From Neisseria musculi (GTDB taxonomy: Bacteria; Pseudomonadota; Gammaproteobacteria; Burkholderiales; Neisseriaceae): DNA of 64,000 bases. A program made the translations under genes and the position numbers. Positions 27,854 to 35,953 of this stretch are shown piece by piece (position 1 is the stretch's first letter; each line of letters starts with the position of its first letter). The notes below the pieces were generated by a model. It searched no databases, was not told the origin of the DNA, and saw only the letters and a list, made by a program, of their open reading frames with translations. The stretch covers positions 186,001 to 250,000 of the forward strand of contig NZ_CP060414.2 in NCBI RefSeq assembly GCF_014297595.2, read 5' to 3'.

Positions 27854-27946
27854 GATTTTTTCCTTTCAAAGTTTAGTAAGTAAAAACAGGTTGGCAGTGT
27901 TTAAAGGGTCAATTCAAGGCACACCGCCCAGGCCCTGAATCTTTGT

Positions 27947-28134
27947 TCAGCTTTCGTCAGAGTAGTAAACGTGGTCTTTAAAAGCACACGGGAATACGCG
28001 CACGGTCAAGAGTTGGTTTTGCTGTAACTGCCGTCATCGTTTTTGCGCTCTCTCACCATCATGCGGTGGTCAAAGGCGGCGGTCATGTAAATGCCTTGAA
28101 CGGGCGGCTGCGGGGTTGGGGTTTTGTTGCTCAT
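27947..28134 (-). pseudogene. Small prophage protein, frameshifted
   Basis: ATG 28134 opens MSNKTPTPQPPVQGIYMTAA, FDHRMMVRERKNDDGSYSKT and stops after 42 codons. The adjacent frame then reads LLTVRVFPCAFKDHVYYSDE-S to a TGA at 27947. Together they give a plausible ~62-residue protein between rep and coat, with one base lost or gained near 28010. Function unknown. Confidence 0.5.
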
Positions 28135-28147
28135 GGCTTTTCCTTTC

Positions 28148-29599
28148 TTAAGGCCGCTTTCCGATAATTCCGCGGTTCAAAAATGCCCATTTGGGGCTGA
28201 TGGTTTCACTTAAAACGATGTTGTAATTCTCTTCGGTTATATCGGGTATCACCAATCCCCTGACTTCAACGGCATATCTTTTGAGATACGGCCCAACGGC
28301 CACACCCCGGTTTTGCAGCTTGCGCCGCCATCGGGCCGAACCGGCAGAGCGGAACGAAAAGTTTGATGTGGCAATCTTCCAAAGGCTTTTTTTGTCAATG
28401 GTGGTGCGGATAAGCCTATAGCCCTTGTCTTCGGGAAAACGACTGTCAATATGCTTGGCAATGTACTTGGCGACATAATGCGACAAACCCTTGCTGTTGG
28501 TTTTGACCGGCAGCAGTTCGGCGCGGCCGAAACCGTATCTGCCCACGTTTTCGCGTATCCGCTTCCAAAGCCGGCGCAATGCGGGGTTGGCACTTTGGTA
28601 GCCACGGGCGGCGGCAAAGTTCAGCCCTCGCCGTATATCTTCACGGGTGTTTACGATTAGGTGGAAGTGAATACGGCCTTTCTTGGTGCGCCCATACACG
28701 CAGATGCAGTGTTTGAAATGTTTACTCAGAAAGTTTGTGCGCAGACTGTGAAAGCGGCGGCCGGCTTCTTTTACGTCCTGCACGTCATCGGCAAAGGTTA
28801 GAGTTAAAAAGCCGACATGGTTTAGGCCAAATGTTTGTATGAATTGGTGTACGTTTAATTCCAACGCGGTTGCAGATTTCTTGTGCGAAGTCGAAAACAC
28901 ATTCAGTTTTGCGCTCTCTTTTGCCGCTTCGCTTTCAAACCTTTCATGAAATTTTGGCAATTGCTTGTTTTTACTGCCTTTCATGCCTGCAGCATGATTC
29001 CCGATGCAGTTGTTACTATTAAGACAAGAAAGCGCGCCGCGCTTCGCGCTTTGCGCCGCTACGGCGCATACATCACAGACGCAGCCCAAAACGCCCGAAA
29101 AAGCGGACGTTTGGCGGTACTGGCGGCATTCGGGGCAGCAGCGGGTACTCATGGACACACCCCCCGCTTCAATCCAAGATTGGCCGCCTAATTTGCAGGC
29201 CGGCAAAGCCAAATCGTGATGGATTTGGCCGGCAAACCCAAAACCATGCGGGCATGGGTTTGCAGGTTCGTTTTTTGTGAGCATGATTTTTCCGGCTTCG
29301 ATTAGCTGCAGATTCCAACCGCCGCCGAAACGGGCGGGGTCGGGTTTGGTTCCGTACGTTCTGCACGCCATCTCAAAACCCCTATACGGCCTATGTGTTT
29401 TAAGCTGAAACATCATCGTATAAATACGCTGCTCCTGCTTAACAGCATCTTTCAGGCTTTTGGCCGTTCTGGTCGGAAGTTCGCTATAAATTCCATCTTT
29501 TCCGGTTTTCCGAACCGCCAGCCTGCCTTTGTCATAGGTAGCAACTTCGCACAAAGTCGGACGGTCGGAGTTACCAATACGCACATAAATATTTCTCAT
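28148..29599 (-). CDS. Phage/plasmid replication initiator (HUH endonuclease, Rep)
   Basis: 483 residues. Begins rolling-circle replication by nicking the origin. The two metal-binding histidines are in GRIHFHLIV (HUH = HFH, near residue 305), preceded by VGFLTLTFADD (motif 1), and the nicking tyrosines are in YVAKYIAKH (near residue 375), the YxxxY arrangement of gpA-type enzymes. A Cys-rich segment (TRCCPECR, CVCDVC, residues ~150-175) may bind zinc. The first ~90 residues (MRNIYVRIGNSDRPTLCEV) form a separate N-terminal region. The frame is intact over its full length, in contrast to the broken neighbours. Confidence 0.82.
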   Translation of the reverse strand: MRNIYVRIGNSDRPTLCEVATYDKGRLAVRKTGKDGIYSELPTRTAKSLKDAVKQEQRIYTMMFQLKTHRPYRGFEMACRTYGTKPDPARFGGGWNLQLIEAGKIMLTKNEPANPCPHGFGFAGQIHHDLALPACKLGGQSWIEAGGVSMSTRCCPECRQYRQTSAFSGVLGCVCDVCAVAAQSAKRGALSCLNSNNCIGNHAAGMKGSKNKQLPKFHERFESEAAKESAKLNVFSTSHKKSATALELNVHQFIQTFGLNHVGFLTLTFADDVQDVKEAGRRFHSLRTNFLSKHFKHCICVYGRTKKGRIHFHLIVNTREDIRRGLNFAAARGYQSANPALRRLWKRIRENVGRYGFGRAELLPVKTNSKGLSHYVAKYIAKHIDSRFPEDKGYRLIRTTIDKKSLWKIATSNFSFRSAGSARWRRKLQNRGVAVGPYLKRYAVEVRGLVIPDITEENYNIVLSETISPKWAFLNRGIIGKRP

Positions 29600-29677
29600 C
29601 TCACGAATCCTTAAATAATCAATAAATTAATAAAATTATTATAATTAAAACCCCGCTTTTGCCATCATAACAGTCAA

Positions 29678-29872
29678 TCAGTTTCTTAACGGCCATACGC
29701 CCGAATGTGTCGGCTCCGGACAGGGTTTTATTAGGCGGGACAGGGTTTCGTATAGGAAAATTGACGGTTTGCAGGCAAAGCAATCATGGTTCGACTCACG
29801 GAATACGCGGACGGTGCAGGATTTGGGAAAACGTTCGGGTTCGGGCGTGATGGTACGGCAGGCTGATGACAT
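29678..29872 (-). CDS. Small hypothetical prophage ORF
   Basis: 64 codons from ATG 29872, with AAAGGGGTC upstream. Rich in Pro, Cys and Arg (MSSACRTITPEPERFPK). It lies upstream of rep where inoviruses often have a small regulatory or DNA-binding protein, but no such domain is recognisable. Confidence 0.3.
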   Translation of the reverse strand: MSSACRTITPEPERFPKSCTVRVFRESNHDCFACKPSIFLYETLSRLIKPCPEPTHSGVWPLRN

Positions 29873-29931
29873 TTGAGACCCCTTTCAAAAGTCGGTTGTT
29901 CCGATTTGTAAAGGAGTAGAATGTAAAAATA

Positions 29932-29950
29932 CACCCCTTTTGTTGGGGTG
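29932..29950. promoter_or_regulatory. Hairpin at the prophage edge (candidate origin or terminator)
   Basis: CACCCC TTTTGTT GGGGTG, a perfect 6 bp stem at the upstream limit of the prophage, 12 bp from the IS3 3' half. Rolling-circle origins and inovirus packaging signals are often hairpins, but a terminator is equally possible. Confidence 0.35.
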
Positions 29951-29961
29951 CAATATATAAG

Positions 29962-30310
29962 GCCGTCTGAAAAACCGATACTGCATTCTGACCAAGGTTG
30001 GCAGTATCAGATGGATTTTTATCAAAAGCAGTTAAAAGACAAAGGATTAGTGCAGAGCATGTCCCGTAAGGAAAACTGTCTGGACAATGCGGCCGTGGAA
30101 AGCTTCTCCGGCATGTTAAAGTCGGAATGTTTCCATACGCGCAAATACGCTTCCGCTGCCGAACCGGAAGCGGCTTTGCGCGAATCTATCCGTTACTGCA
30201 ATCATAATGGGGTTAATTGGAATGAAAAGGATTGAGTTCTGTGCCATACAGGATTCAGGCTTTGGGAGTCGATTGGTTAAGCTGTCCAACTTTTTTGGGG
30301 TGAGTTCAGC
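29962..30310 (+). pseudogene. IS3-family OrfB 3' half and right end
   Basis: Open frame RPSEKPILHSDQGWQYQMDF, SRKENCLDNAAVESFSGMLK, RYCNHNGVNWNEKD, stop at 30235. This is the DDE C-terminal half (HSD and final E visible). It starts in a DUS read as RPSE. The sequence TGTCCAACTTTTTTGGGGTGA at 30283-30303 is typical of the right terminal repeat of this IS group. A few codons further (LTKAVLAWVLDLLKG, stop at 30358) belong to the Mu-like gene that the IS cut. Confidence 0.7.
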
Positions 30311-30360
30311 TTGACCAAAGCCGTGCTGGCTTGGGTGTTGGATTTACTGAAAGGGTAAAG

Positions 30361-30570
30361 ATGGCAGAGTTGGACTTAAGCCGGGATATTTATCGGGCGG
30401 CCTACACTATTGAAGACAGTGTGGATGTGGAAAGAAATTTAAAAGACGACAACACCATAGTGTTGGACTTCGGGGAAATCAACGTCATCATTGACGATTT
30501 TCAAGCATTGGATATGATGCGGAAACTCGCCGCATTTTTTAATTATAAACTGGTGGATTTAGATGCTTGA
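30361..30570 (+). CDS. Mu-like prophage small protein
   Basis: 69 residues from ATG 30361 (MAELDLSRDIYRAAYTIEDS). Acidic, no recognised domain. Overlaps the start of the gpG-like gene by 8 bp (ATG at 30563), so the two are coupled. Its place just before a virion morphogenesis gene matches Neisseria Mu-like prophages, where a similar small ORF occurs. Confidence 0.6.
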   Translation: MAELDLSRDIYRAAYTIEDSVDVERNLKDDNTIVLDFGEINVIIDDFQALDMMRKLAAFFNYKLVDLDA

Positions 30571-31006
30571 AATCAGCTTAGATGCCAGTCAACTCGAACA
30601 CGGTCTCAGCCAACTGTTGAAAAACGCCACCGACACCCGCCCCGTGATGCGTGCCATCGCTACCGAAATGGTCTCACTCACGGAAGACAACTTCGAAAGT
30701 GAGGGCTGGGGTGGGCAAAAATGGAAGAGAAGCCGGCGCGTTGCCGACAACGGCGGCAAAACCCTGCAATTATCCGGCCGGATCGCCGCCGGCATCAGCA
30801 CCCAGATCGGAAACGGCTTTGCCCGTATCGACAGTAATAAAAAATATGCCGCCATCCACCACCTAGGCGGCCAAGCCGGGCGCGGCAGGAAAGTCAAAAT
30901 CGAGCCGCGCCCCTACCTGCCCATCAACGGAGCAGGACAACTGCAAAAAGGAGCAGAGTCTGCCCTGCTCGACATCGCCCTAAAATCCCTCAGCAAAGGA
31001 TTGTGA
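30563..31006 (+). CDS. Phage virion morphogenesis protein (Mu gpG-like)
   Basis: 147 residues. Matches the phage tail completion / virion morphogenesis family (Mu G): RAIATEMVSLTEDNFESEGW, GGQKWKRSRRVADNGGKTLQ, AAIHHLGGQAGRGRKVKIEP, RPYLPI. The gene is whole but isolated: no other head or tail genes follow, only a terminator, so the rest of the Mu-like phage has been lost. Confidence 0.85.
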   Translation: MLEISLDASQLEHGLSQLLKNATDTRPVMRAIATEMVSLTEDNFESEGWGGQKWKRSRRVADNGGKTLQLSGRIAAGISTQIGNGFARIDSNKKYAAIHHLGGQAGRGRKVKIEPRPYLPINGAGQLQKGAESALLDIALKSLSKGL

Positions 31007-31015
31007 GCATCAAAA

Positions 31016-31047
31016 AACGGGCCAAATCAGCCCGTTCATTTTTATTT
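31016..31047 (+). terminator. Rho-independent terminator after the gpG-like gene
   Basis: AACGGGC CAAATCA GCCCGTT followed by CATTTTTATTT, 10 bp past the stop. Confidence 0.75.
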
Positions 31048-31584
31048 CACTGTGTGCAACAGCATTACAAATCCGCCATCCCACATCAACCCAACCAGTC
31101 CCGCCTAATCCCATTTATCTCACAGACCACTATATATTTATCTCACTTGGTTTCAGCGGAAAGCGCAAAAAGTGCAAAATAATAGAACAGCATGAAATGA
31201 CCGGCCGTCTGAAAGTTTTGGATTGCTTTCAGACGGCCTTGTGTTTTGCCGGCTGTGCGCTGCGCAAACGCGGCGCGATAGTGAAATCCTGTTATTTCTG
31301 TTAGGGTTTTGCTGCGCTTTGTCTTGCCGTATCTGTAGCGGCTTGCTGTTTTTGCACCGGAAAGGAAGTGGATTCACGGCAGCCGGCTTGTTTAAAATCA
31401 GTAATCAGCCGGCGGGCGGAAGGCAGCAGGCGGGTGAGAGCGGGCGGGCACCGCTGCCGTTACTTTAAAATAGGCGATAAACGGTTATGGATTAGCAGTT
31501 TTCCGATGCGCGGGCAAAAAAAGGGGTGGCATACAGCCACACCCAAACACACACACATCAAGAGGAAAGAGATGAAAAATAAAA
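31048..31584. other. Intergenic region with DUS hairpin
   Basis: An inverted DUS pair is at 31202-31239 (loop of 14). Apart from that I see no supported gene. The plus-strand frame 31223-31468 has no family features. Confidence 0.5.
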
Positions 31585-31722
31585 CTATTGTTTTTCGGGG
31601 CTTTTGCCTGCCTGGCGTTTCACCCAAAAAAATAAAACCGTTGCGATAACCATCACTAAGATAATGGTTAATAAAGATAAAATGCCGACAGGCGATTTAA
31701 ACAGTTCGCTTAAGAGTTCCAT
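31585..31722 (-). CDS. DUF3149 small membrane protein
   Basis: 45 codons, ATG at 31722 to TAG at 31585. Sequence begins MELLSELFKSPVGILSLLTI, with one membrane helix (ILSLLTIILVMVIATVLFFW) and a basic cytoplasmic end (VKRQAGKSPEKQ). The xLLxELFxSPVGxLSL opening is characteristic of the DUF3149 family, known in beta- and gamma-proteobacteria. Function unknown. Confidence 0.8.
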   Translation of the reverse strand: MELLSELFKSPVGILSLLTIILVMVIATVLFFWVKRQAGKSPEKQ

Positions 31723-32118
31723 CGTTTGTGCCCCGATTGGTTTGTTATTCAGTTTAGGTGCGATTATAGGTTAAAACGGTTATCCGGCTTTGACACAGGT
31801 CAATCTTAGCAAAACCGGCCCGGGAAATCTGTTTGGCAGAGTCGGCGCGGTGCGGGGAAGGGAGGGGTTATCATGGCGGTTTTCGGTATCAATGAGCGGT
31901 AGAGCCAATCTAATCTAGAATCTAAAATAATGACAATAATAACGGCACCGCCCCACCTTGGTTTAAAGAAAACGGTTTTGTCAGCCGCGAAAGGGCCAGT
32001 AGAAAATCGGCGGTGCGCCATTTGGGCAGCCTGCATTCCGTTGCCTTGTCGTTATTTTGAAGTGAATGAGCTATCATGCCGGCTTATTGCCGATGCCGTC
32101 TGAAACCGATGGATATTT
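31723..32118. other. Intergenic region upstream of the lysO-like gene
   Basis: No supported gene. A single AT-dialect DUS (GATGCCGTCTGAA) lies at about 32092-32104, just before the lysO-like start. The minus-strand frame 31806-32036 has no recognisable features. Confidence 0.5.
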
Positions 32119-33024
32119 ATGAACAGCCTGATTACCCTGATTTTGATTCTGCTGCCGCTTTGTCTCGGTTTTTTTATCAATCTGCCGAAGGTTTATCTGA
32201 ACATTATCGATAAGGCACTGGCCTGGTTGGTGTATGCGGTTTTACTGCTGATCGGTGTGTCGCTCTCGCAGGTGGAAAATCTGGGCGCTCAAATCGACAC
32301 CATTATCGGGGCTGCGGCTTTGCTGTTTGTGTGCGTTATCGGCCTGAACCTTGCGGTGTTGGTGTGGTTCGACCGCCGCTATCCGTGGCAGAGTGCAGCT
32401 GCAGGCAAAAAGGCGCGGGTGGGCGTTGCCGGCAGCGTCAAACAGATAAGCTGCGTGGTGTCGGGTTTCTTGGCCGGCAGAGTCTTGCAGGATAATTGGC
32501 TGCCGCCTGAGCGTGCGGGCACTTATTGCCTGATGCTGCTGGTGTTGCTGGTAGGCATACAGTTGCGCAGCAGCGGCATCACGCTGCGCCGGGTGCTGAT
32601 TAACCGGCGCGGCGTGCAAACCGCAGTTTTAACAACCGTGTCTTCGCTGCTGGGCGGGCTGCTGTTTGCCGCGCTGATGCCCGGAGTGTCGTGGAGCCGG
32701 GGTTTGGCGCTTGCGTCCGGTTTCGGCTGGTATTCGCTCTCGGGCATTGTGATAACCGAGGCCTACGGCCCCGTGTGGGGCAGCGTTGCACTGCTGAACG
32801 ATTTGGCGCGCGAGTTTTTCGCTTTGGCATTTATTCCCGCGCTGATGCGCCGCCACCCGGGCGCGGCGGTGGGTGCGGGCGGCGCCACCAGCCTGGATTT
32901 CACATTGCCGGTGATTCAAAGCTCAGGCGGGTTGGAGATGGTGCCGCCGGCCATCAGTTTCGGCTTTATCATCAATGTTGCCGCTCCGTTTTTAATGGTG
33001 TTTTTTTCGAGCGTACACTTTTAG
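32119..33024 (+). CDS. lysO: LysO-family (DUF340) lysine exporter
   Basis: 301 residues, about eight hydrophobic segments. E. coli LysO (YbjE) exports lysine. Visible family features: LLIGVSLSQVENLG in the first half, KQISCVVSGFLAGRVLQ, RGLALASGFGWYSLSGIVI, AYGPVWGSVALLNDLAREFF and a final SSGGLEMVPPAISFGFIIN. The last two contain the conserved polar residues thought to line the transport path. Inner-membrane location. The DeoR-type regulator follows on the same strand 97 bp later. Confidence 0.88.
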   Translation: MNSLITLILILLPLCLGFFINLPKVYLNIIDKALAWLVYAVLLLIGVSLSQVENLGAQIDTIIGAAALLFVCVIGLNLAVLVWFDRRYPWQSAAAGKKARVGVAGSVKQISCVVSGFLAGRVLQDNWLPPERAGTYCLMLLVLLVGIQLRSSGITLRRVLINRRGVQTAVLTTVSSLLGGLLFAALMPGVSWSRGLALASGFGWYSLSGIVITEAYGPVWGSVALLNDLAREFFALAFIPALMRRHPGAAVGAGGATSLDFTLPVIQSSGGLEMVPPAISFGFIINVAAPFLMVFFSSVHF

Positions 33025-33121
33025 CGGGGCGGCTTGCCGCCGTGTGCTTAATTTGGCACAATGCGCCGACAGTTTTTTGCAGCAACAGAGATTCAGCATT
33101 TCACATTATAAAGAACACGCC

Positions 33122-33898
33122 ATGCCGCCACGCCTCAGACGACACGAAAAAATCATTGCCCTTGTGCGCGAACACAGCTTTATGCCGATCGAACAGCTCG
33201 CCCGCGAGCTTGATGTTACCCCGCAGACCATACGCCGCGACATCAACCAGCTTTGCGAAGAAAACCTGCTGCGGCGTTATCACGGCGGCGCCACTTTGGG
33301 CGAGAGCCTCGAAAACGAAGATTTCAACACCCAAAAAGCCAAGCTGCAAAGCGAAAAAGCCCATATTGCCGATTTGATTGCCGAGCATATTCCCGATAAC
33401 GCCTCGCTGTTTCTCAGCATAGGCTCCACCATCGAAGCGGTGGCGATGGCTTTGGTGAAAAAGCGCAAAAACCTCTGCATCATCACCAACAATATCCATG
33501 TGGCGGCCATTGTGTCGGGGCGCAGCGACTACACCGTGATTATCACTTCAGGCGTGGTACGCCCGATAGACGGCGGCGTAACCGGCGTGGCAACGGTGGA
33601 TTTTATCAACCAGTTTAAAACCGATTATGCCGTGTTGAGCGCATCGGGCATTGATGCAGACGGCTCGCTGCTCGATTTCGACTATAAAGAAGTCAGCGTG
33701 ATGCAGGCCATGATTGCCAACGCCCGCATCTGCTATCTGGGCGTGGATCACAGCAAGTTCGGTCGCAACGCGCTGGTGCGCATAGGCAGCATCAGCGAAT
33801 TTGATGCCGTGTTTACCGACCGGGGGCCCGATGAGGCGATGTGCAAACGGCTGGAAGAAGCAGGCGTGAAATGCCTGATTGCCGATAACGCAAAATAA
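33122..33898 (+). CDS. DeoR/GlpR-family transcriptional regulator
   Basis: 258 residues. N-terminal winged HTH (residues 5-58: RHEKIIALVREHSFMPIEQL, DVTPQTIRRDINQLCEENLL, RRYHGGA), then the DeoR sensor domain with LFLSIGSTIEAVAMAL (phosphosugar-binding IG(S/T)T loop) and FDAVFTDRG near the end. ATG 33122 has AAGAACACGCC before it and gives the standard start; an in-frame GTG or ATG at 33044 adds residues without resemblance. Likely a sugar-phosphate-responsive repressor; target not deducible. Confidence 0.9.
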   Translation: MPPRLRRHEKIIALVREHSFMPIEQLARELDVTPQTIRRDINQLCEENLLRRYHGGATLGESLENEDFNTQKAKLQSEKAHIADLIAEHIPDNASLFLSIGSTIEAVAMALVKKRKNLCIITNNIHVAAIVSGRSDYTVIITSGVVRPIDGGVTGVATVDFINQFKTDYAVLSASGIDADGSLLDFDYKEVSVMQAMIANARICYLGVDHSKFGRNALVRIGSISEFDAVFTDRGPDEAMCKRLEEAGVKCLIADNAK

Positions 33899-33903
33899 TG
33901 AAA

Positions 33904-33941
33904 AGGCCGTCTGAAAACGCAATATGGTTTTTCAGACGGCC
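33904..33941 (+). terminator. Inverted DUS pair
   Basis: AGGCCGTCTGAA and complement, 14-base loop, 6 bp after the regulator stop and 38 bp from the end of the convergent lipoprotein gene. Likely serves both. Confidence 0.75.
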
Positions 33942-33979
33942 TGTTGTTTCTGTTTGCCGTTCTATTTCAGAACCACCGC

Positions 33980-34303
33980 TTAAAAGCCCCAGCGTAGGTT
34001 GCGTATGGTGCCGATTGCCTCATTAATCACACCCAGGCCGCCCGAAGTGGTGCGCATGGTATCCCTGATGCCTTCGTGTTTGTTTCTGCGCTTTTGCTCC
34101 TCTAAAGCGATTTCCTCTGCCGTGTTGGTTCTTTGGCGGCGCTGCTGCTCCAATTCAGACCGGCTCAACTCGGCAGACATTCGGTTTCTTCCCGCCTTAA
34201 TGGCGGCAGAATCATCGCCGATCGCCATATTGCCGGCAGAGTTCGGCGATGCGCAGGCAGCCAAAACACAAGCTGCAAATAAGGCGGATATTAATTTATT
34301 CAT
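33980..34303 (-). CDS. Hypothetical lipoprotein
   Basis: 107 residues from ATG 34303 (an ATG three codons upstream is less likely). Lipobox LAACAS with Cys at ~17. The mature part has a charged, Gln/Arg/Glu-rich helical middle (SRSELEQQRRQRTNTAEEIA) and a C-terminal GGLGVINEAIGTIRNLRWGF. Resembles the next gene in layout; the two probably form an operon. Function unknown. Confidence 0.7.
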   Translation of the reverse strand: MNKLISALFAACVLAACASPNSAGNMAIGDDSAAIKAGRNRMSAELSRSELEQQRRQRTNTAEEIALEEQKRRNKHEGIRDTMRTTSGGLGVINEAIGTIRNLRWGF

Positions 34304-34359
34304 TGCTTCCACTCCTTTAAATGGAAAGGTTCGGTTGAAAACGAAACATCAGCTAAAAA

Positions 34360-34608
34360 TCAGCGGATAAGGTAAACTCCGTTAAGCCCTTTATATGCGC
34401 GGTTGACGGCATCGGCCTCATCCATCATCTCTTCGCGGCGTTCGGCTCTGCGCTCAGCCCGCTCCTCCCGCTCTGCTTTCTGGATAGCGAGCCTGTTTTC
34501 ATAAAGCTGCTGTTGCTGGGATTGGGAGGAAACAAAGCGTTGGTCGGCATAAGTGCAGCCGCCAAGCAGCAGCACGGCAGCGAAAGCGGGGATTAACAAA
34601 TTGTTCAC
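34360..34608 (-). CDS. Hypothetical small lipoprotein, GTG start
   Basis: 82 residues from GTG 34608 with GGAG 7 bases upstream. Signal peptide NNLLIPAFAAVLLLGG and lipobox Cys in LLGGCT at ~18. The mature part has Gln-rich SSQSQQQQLYENRLAI and then ERAERRAERREEMMDEADAV, likely helical. An upstream frame to 34740 runs through an AT-rich repeat and is not credible as coding. A TAAAA repeat tract lies 60 bp upstream of the start. Confidence 0.65.
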   Translation of the reverse strand: MNNLLIPAFAAVLLLGGCTYADQRFVSSQSQQQQLYENRLAIQKAEREERAERRAERREEMMDEADAVNRAYKGLNGVYLIR

Positions 34609-34667
34609 AAAAATCTCCAAAAATAATTTTTCAAAAAATCGAAGAACTTTAATTTTTATATCTAGTT

Positions 34668-34700
34668 TAAAATAAAATAAAATAAAATAAAATAAAATAA
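34668..34700. repeat. (TAAAA)6 pentanucleotide tandem repeat
   Basis: Six perfect TAAAA units followed by TAA. It lies 60-92 bp upstream of the GTG start of the lipoprotein gene transcribed leftward, i.e. in or next to its promoter. Slipped-strand change in the number of units could alter promoter spacing. Confidence 0.85.
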
Positions 34701-34839
34701 TGTAAATATATTGCCGGCGAATAGTCGGTTGCAATGACAATGCCTTTACAAATGCTTTGGATGCAAAATGCTTGAATGCCGAACACCGGGCTTCCCGCTT
34801 GCGCGGAAATGACAGCAGATAAATTTCTTGTGTTTTTGA

Positions 34840-35680
34840 AATGTTGCAAAGGCATCAGGCCGTCTGAAAAATCCTGCCTGATACAAACTTTTCAGACGGC
34901 CTGATACGGTATATTGAAATATAAAATTCAGAGCGGCCGGCCGTTTCAGACGGCTTGAATATTGGGAAAGGCCGGGCTGCCTGCATTTTCTCTTATACTT
35001 TAAACTATGCCCGGCAGCCCGAGTATGCCCGGCAGCCCGAGGCCTTGCAAAAATATCCTGCCGCCTGAAAAGCCGCAGTGCCGCTGTCGGCTTCACGATT
35101 CCGCTGCGCTGCCCCGCGCGGGCGGAGGCTTGGGAAGATATTGAAGCATCGATAAAACAAACACTTGGGCGACAAACGCTTGGTTTTCCGCCTGCGCGCC
35201 GATAGCGGCAGACAAATTTTTGTGTTGTTTTTTGAATGTAGGCAAGGCTCTTCAGGCCGTCTGAAAAAAGCCTGCCGGATGCAAACTTTTCAGACGGCCC
35301 GATACGGCGCGTTGAAATATAAAATACAGAGCGGCCGGCCGTTTCAGACGGCCTGAATATTGGGAAAAGGCCGGGCGGTTTGCATTTTCTCTTTACACTT
35401 TAAACTATGCCCGGCAGCCGTGGTTTTCTGCTCAAACAATGGTTTGGCAGTTTTTCGTATGTGCAGAAACCATGCGGTTTCTCCGTGCCTTTGCGGATTG
35501 CTGATAATGCCTGAAAATTTAGGCAGGGTTTTTCAGGCAAACGGGTAAAAAGAAAAATGTAAACAACGCTGCGGTTGCCTACCCAAAAGCCGTCTGAAAT
35601 ATTGGGTTTCAAACGGCATGATATGGCGTATCGAGGTATAAAATTATAGAGCAGCGGCCGTTTCAGACGGCCTGCAGACG
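34840..35680. repeat. Long intergenic array of three diverged repeat units
   Basis: No gene seen from 34609 to 35953. Unit A (~34850-35010) and unit B (~35250-35410) share in order: inverted DUS pair (34857-34902 and 35254-35299), GATACGG, GTTGAAATATAAAAT or similar, CAGAGCGGCCGGCCGTTTCAG, GAATATTGGGAAA, GGCCGGGC, GCATTTTCTCTT and ACTTTAAACTATGCCCGGCAG. A third, shorter unit C is at ~35590-35680. The period is roughly 390 bp for A to B. These resemble Neisseria intergenic repeat assemblies; none of the frames is coding. Confidence 0.7.
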
Positions 35681-35953
35681 GCTTGATGATGTTGGTGCAG
35701 CAACGGTTGGTCAGTTTATTTGCAGGGAAAACGTTGCGATATCCCTGCGGCTTCATGTTGGATTTCGGCTTGCCGTTTCTGCGCAGAAGCATTTACCCGT
35801 TGCAGTCTGCCGCGCCGCAGGGTTATTTTCTGCCTTGATGTTTGATGGCAGGCTGAAATAGGGCGGAGAAAATGCATCATCCCGCCGCGCAGGCAGTATA
35901 ATATCCCCCATCATTCCGCATGCCTTTTTATCTTGCAACTTAAAACTTGAACC

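Larger units (their letters stand above)
26059..29957 (-). mobile_element. Degenerate filamentous (Nf/MDA-like) prophage inserted in an IS3 element
   Basis: Minus-strand order: hairpin, small ORF, HUH replication protein, small ORF (frameshifted), major-coat-like protein, partial unknown protein, IS110-type transposase. This matches the general plan of Neisseria filamentous prophages (Rep, small proteins, coat, TspB and Zot-like genes, Piv-type transposase), but the adsorption and assembly (TspB/Zot) part is missing. It lies between the two halves of an IS3 OrfB (25600-25925 and 29962-30235). Confidence 0.65.

Noticed and set aside
29678..29872. Confident assignment of the 64-codon prophage ORF as a phage repressor
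   Set aside because: No helix-turn-helix or other motif visible. Listed only as a low-confidence ORF.
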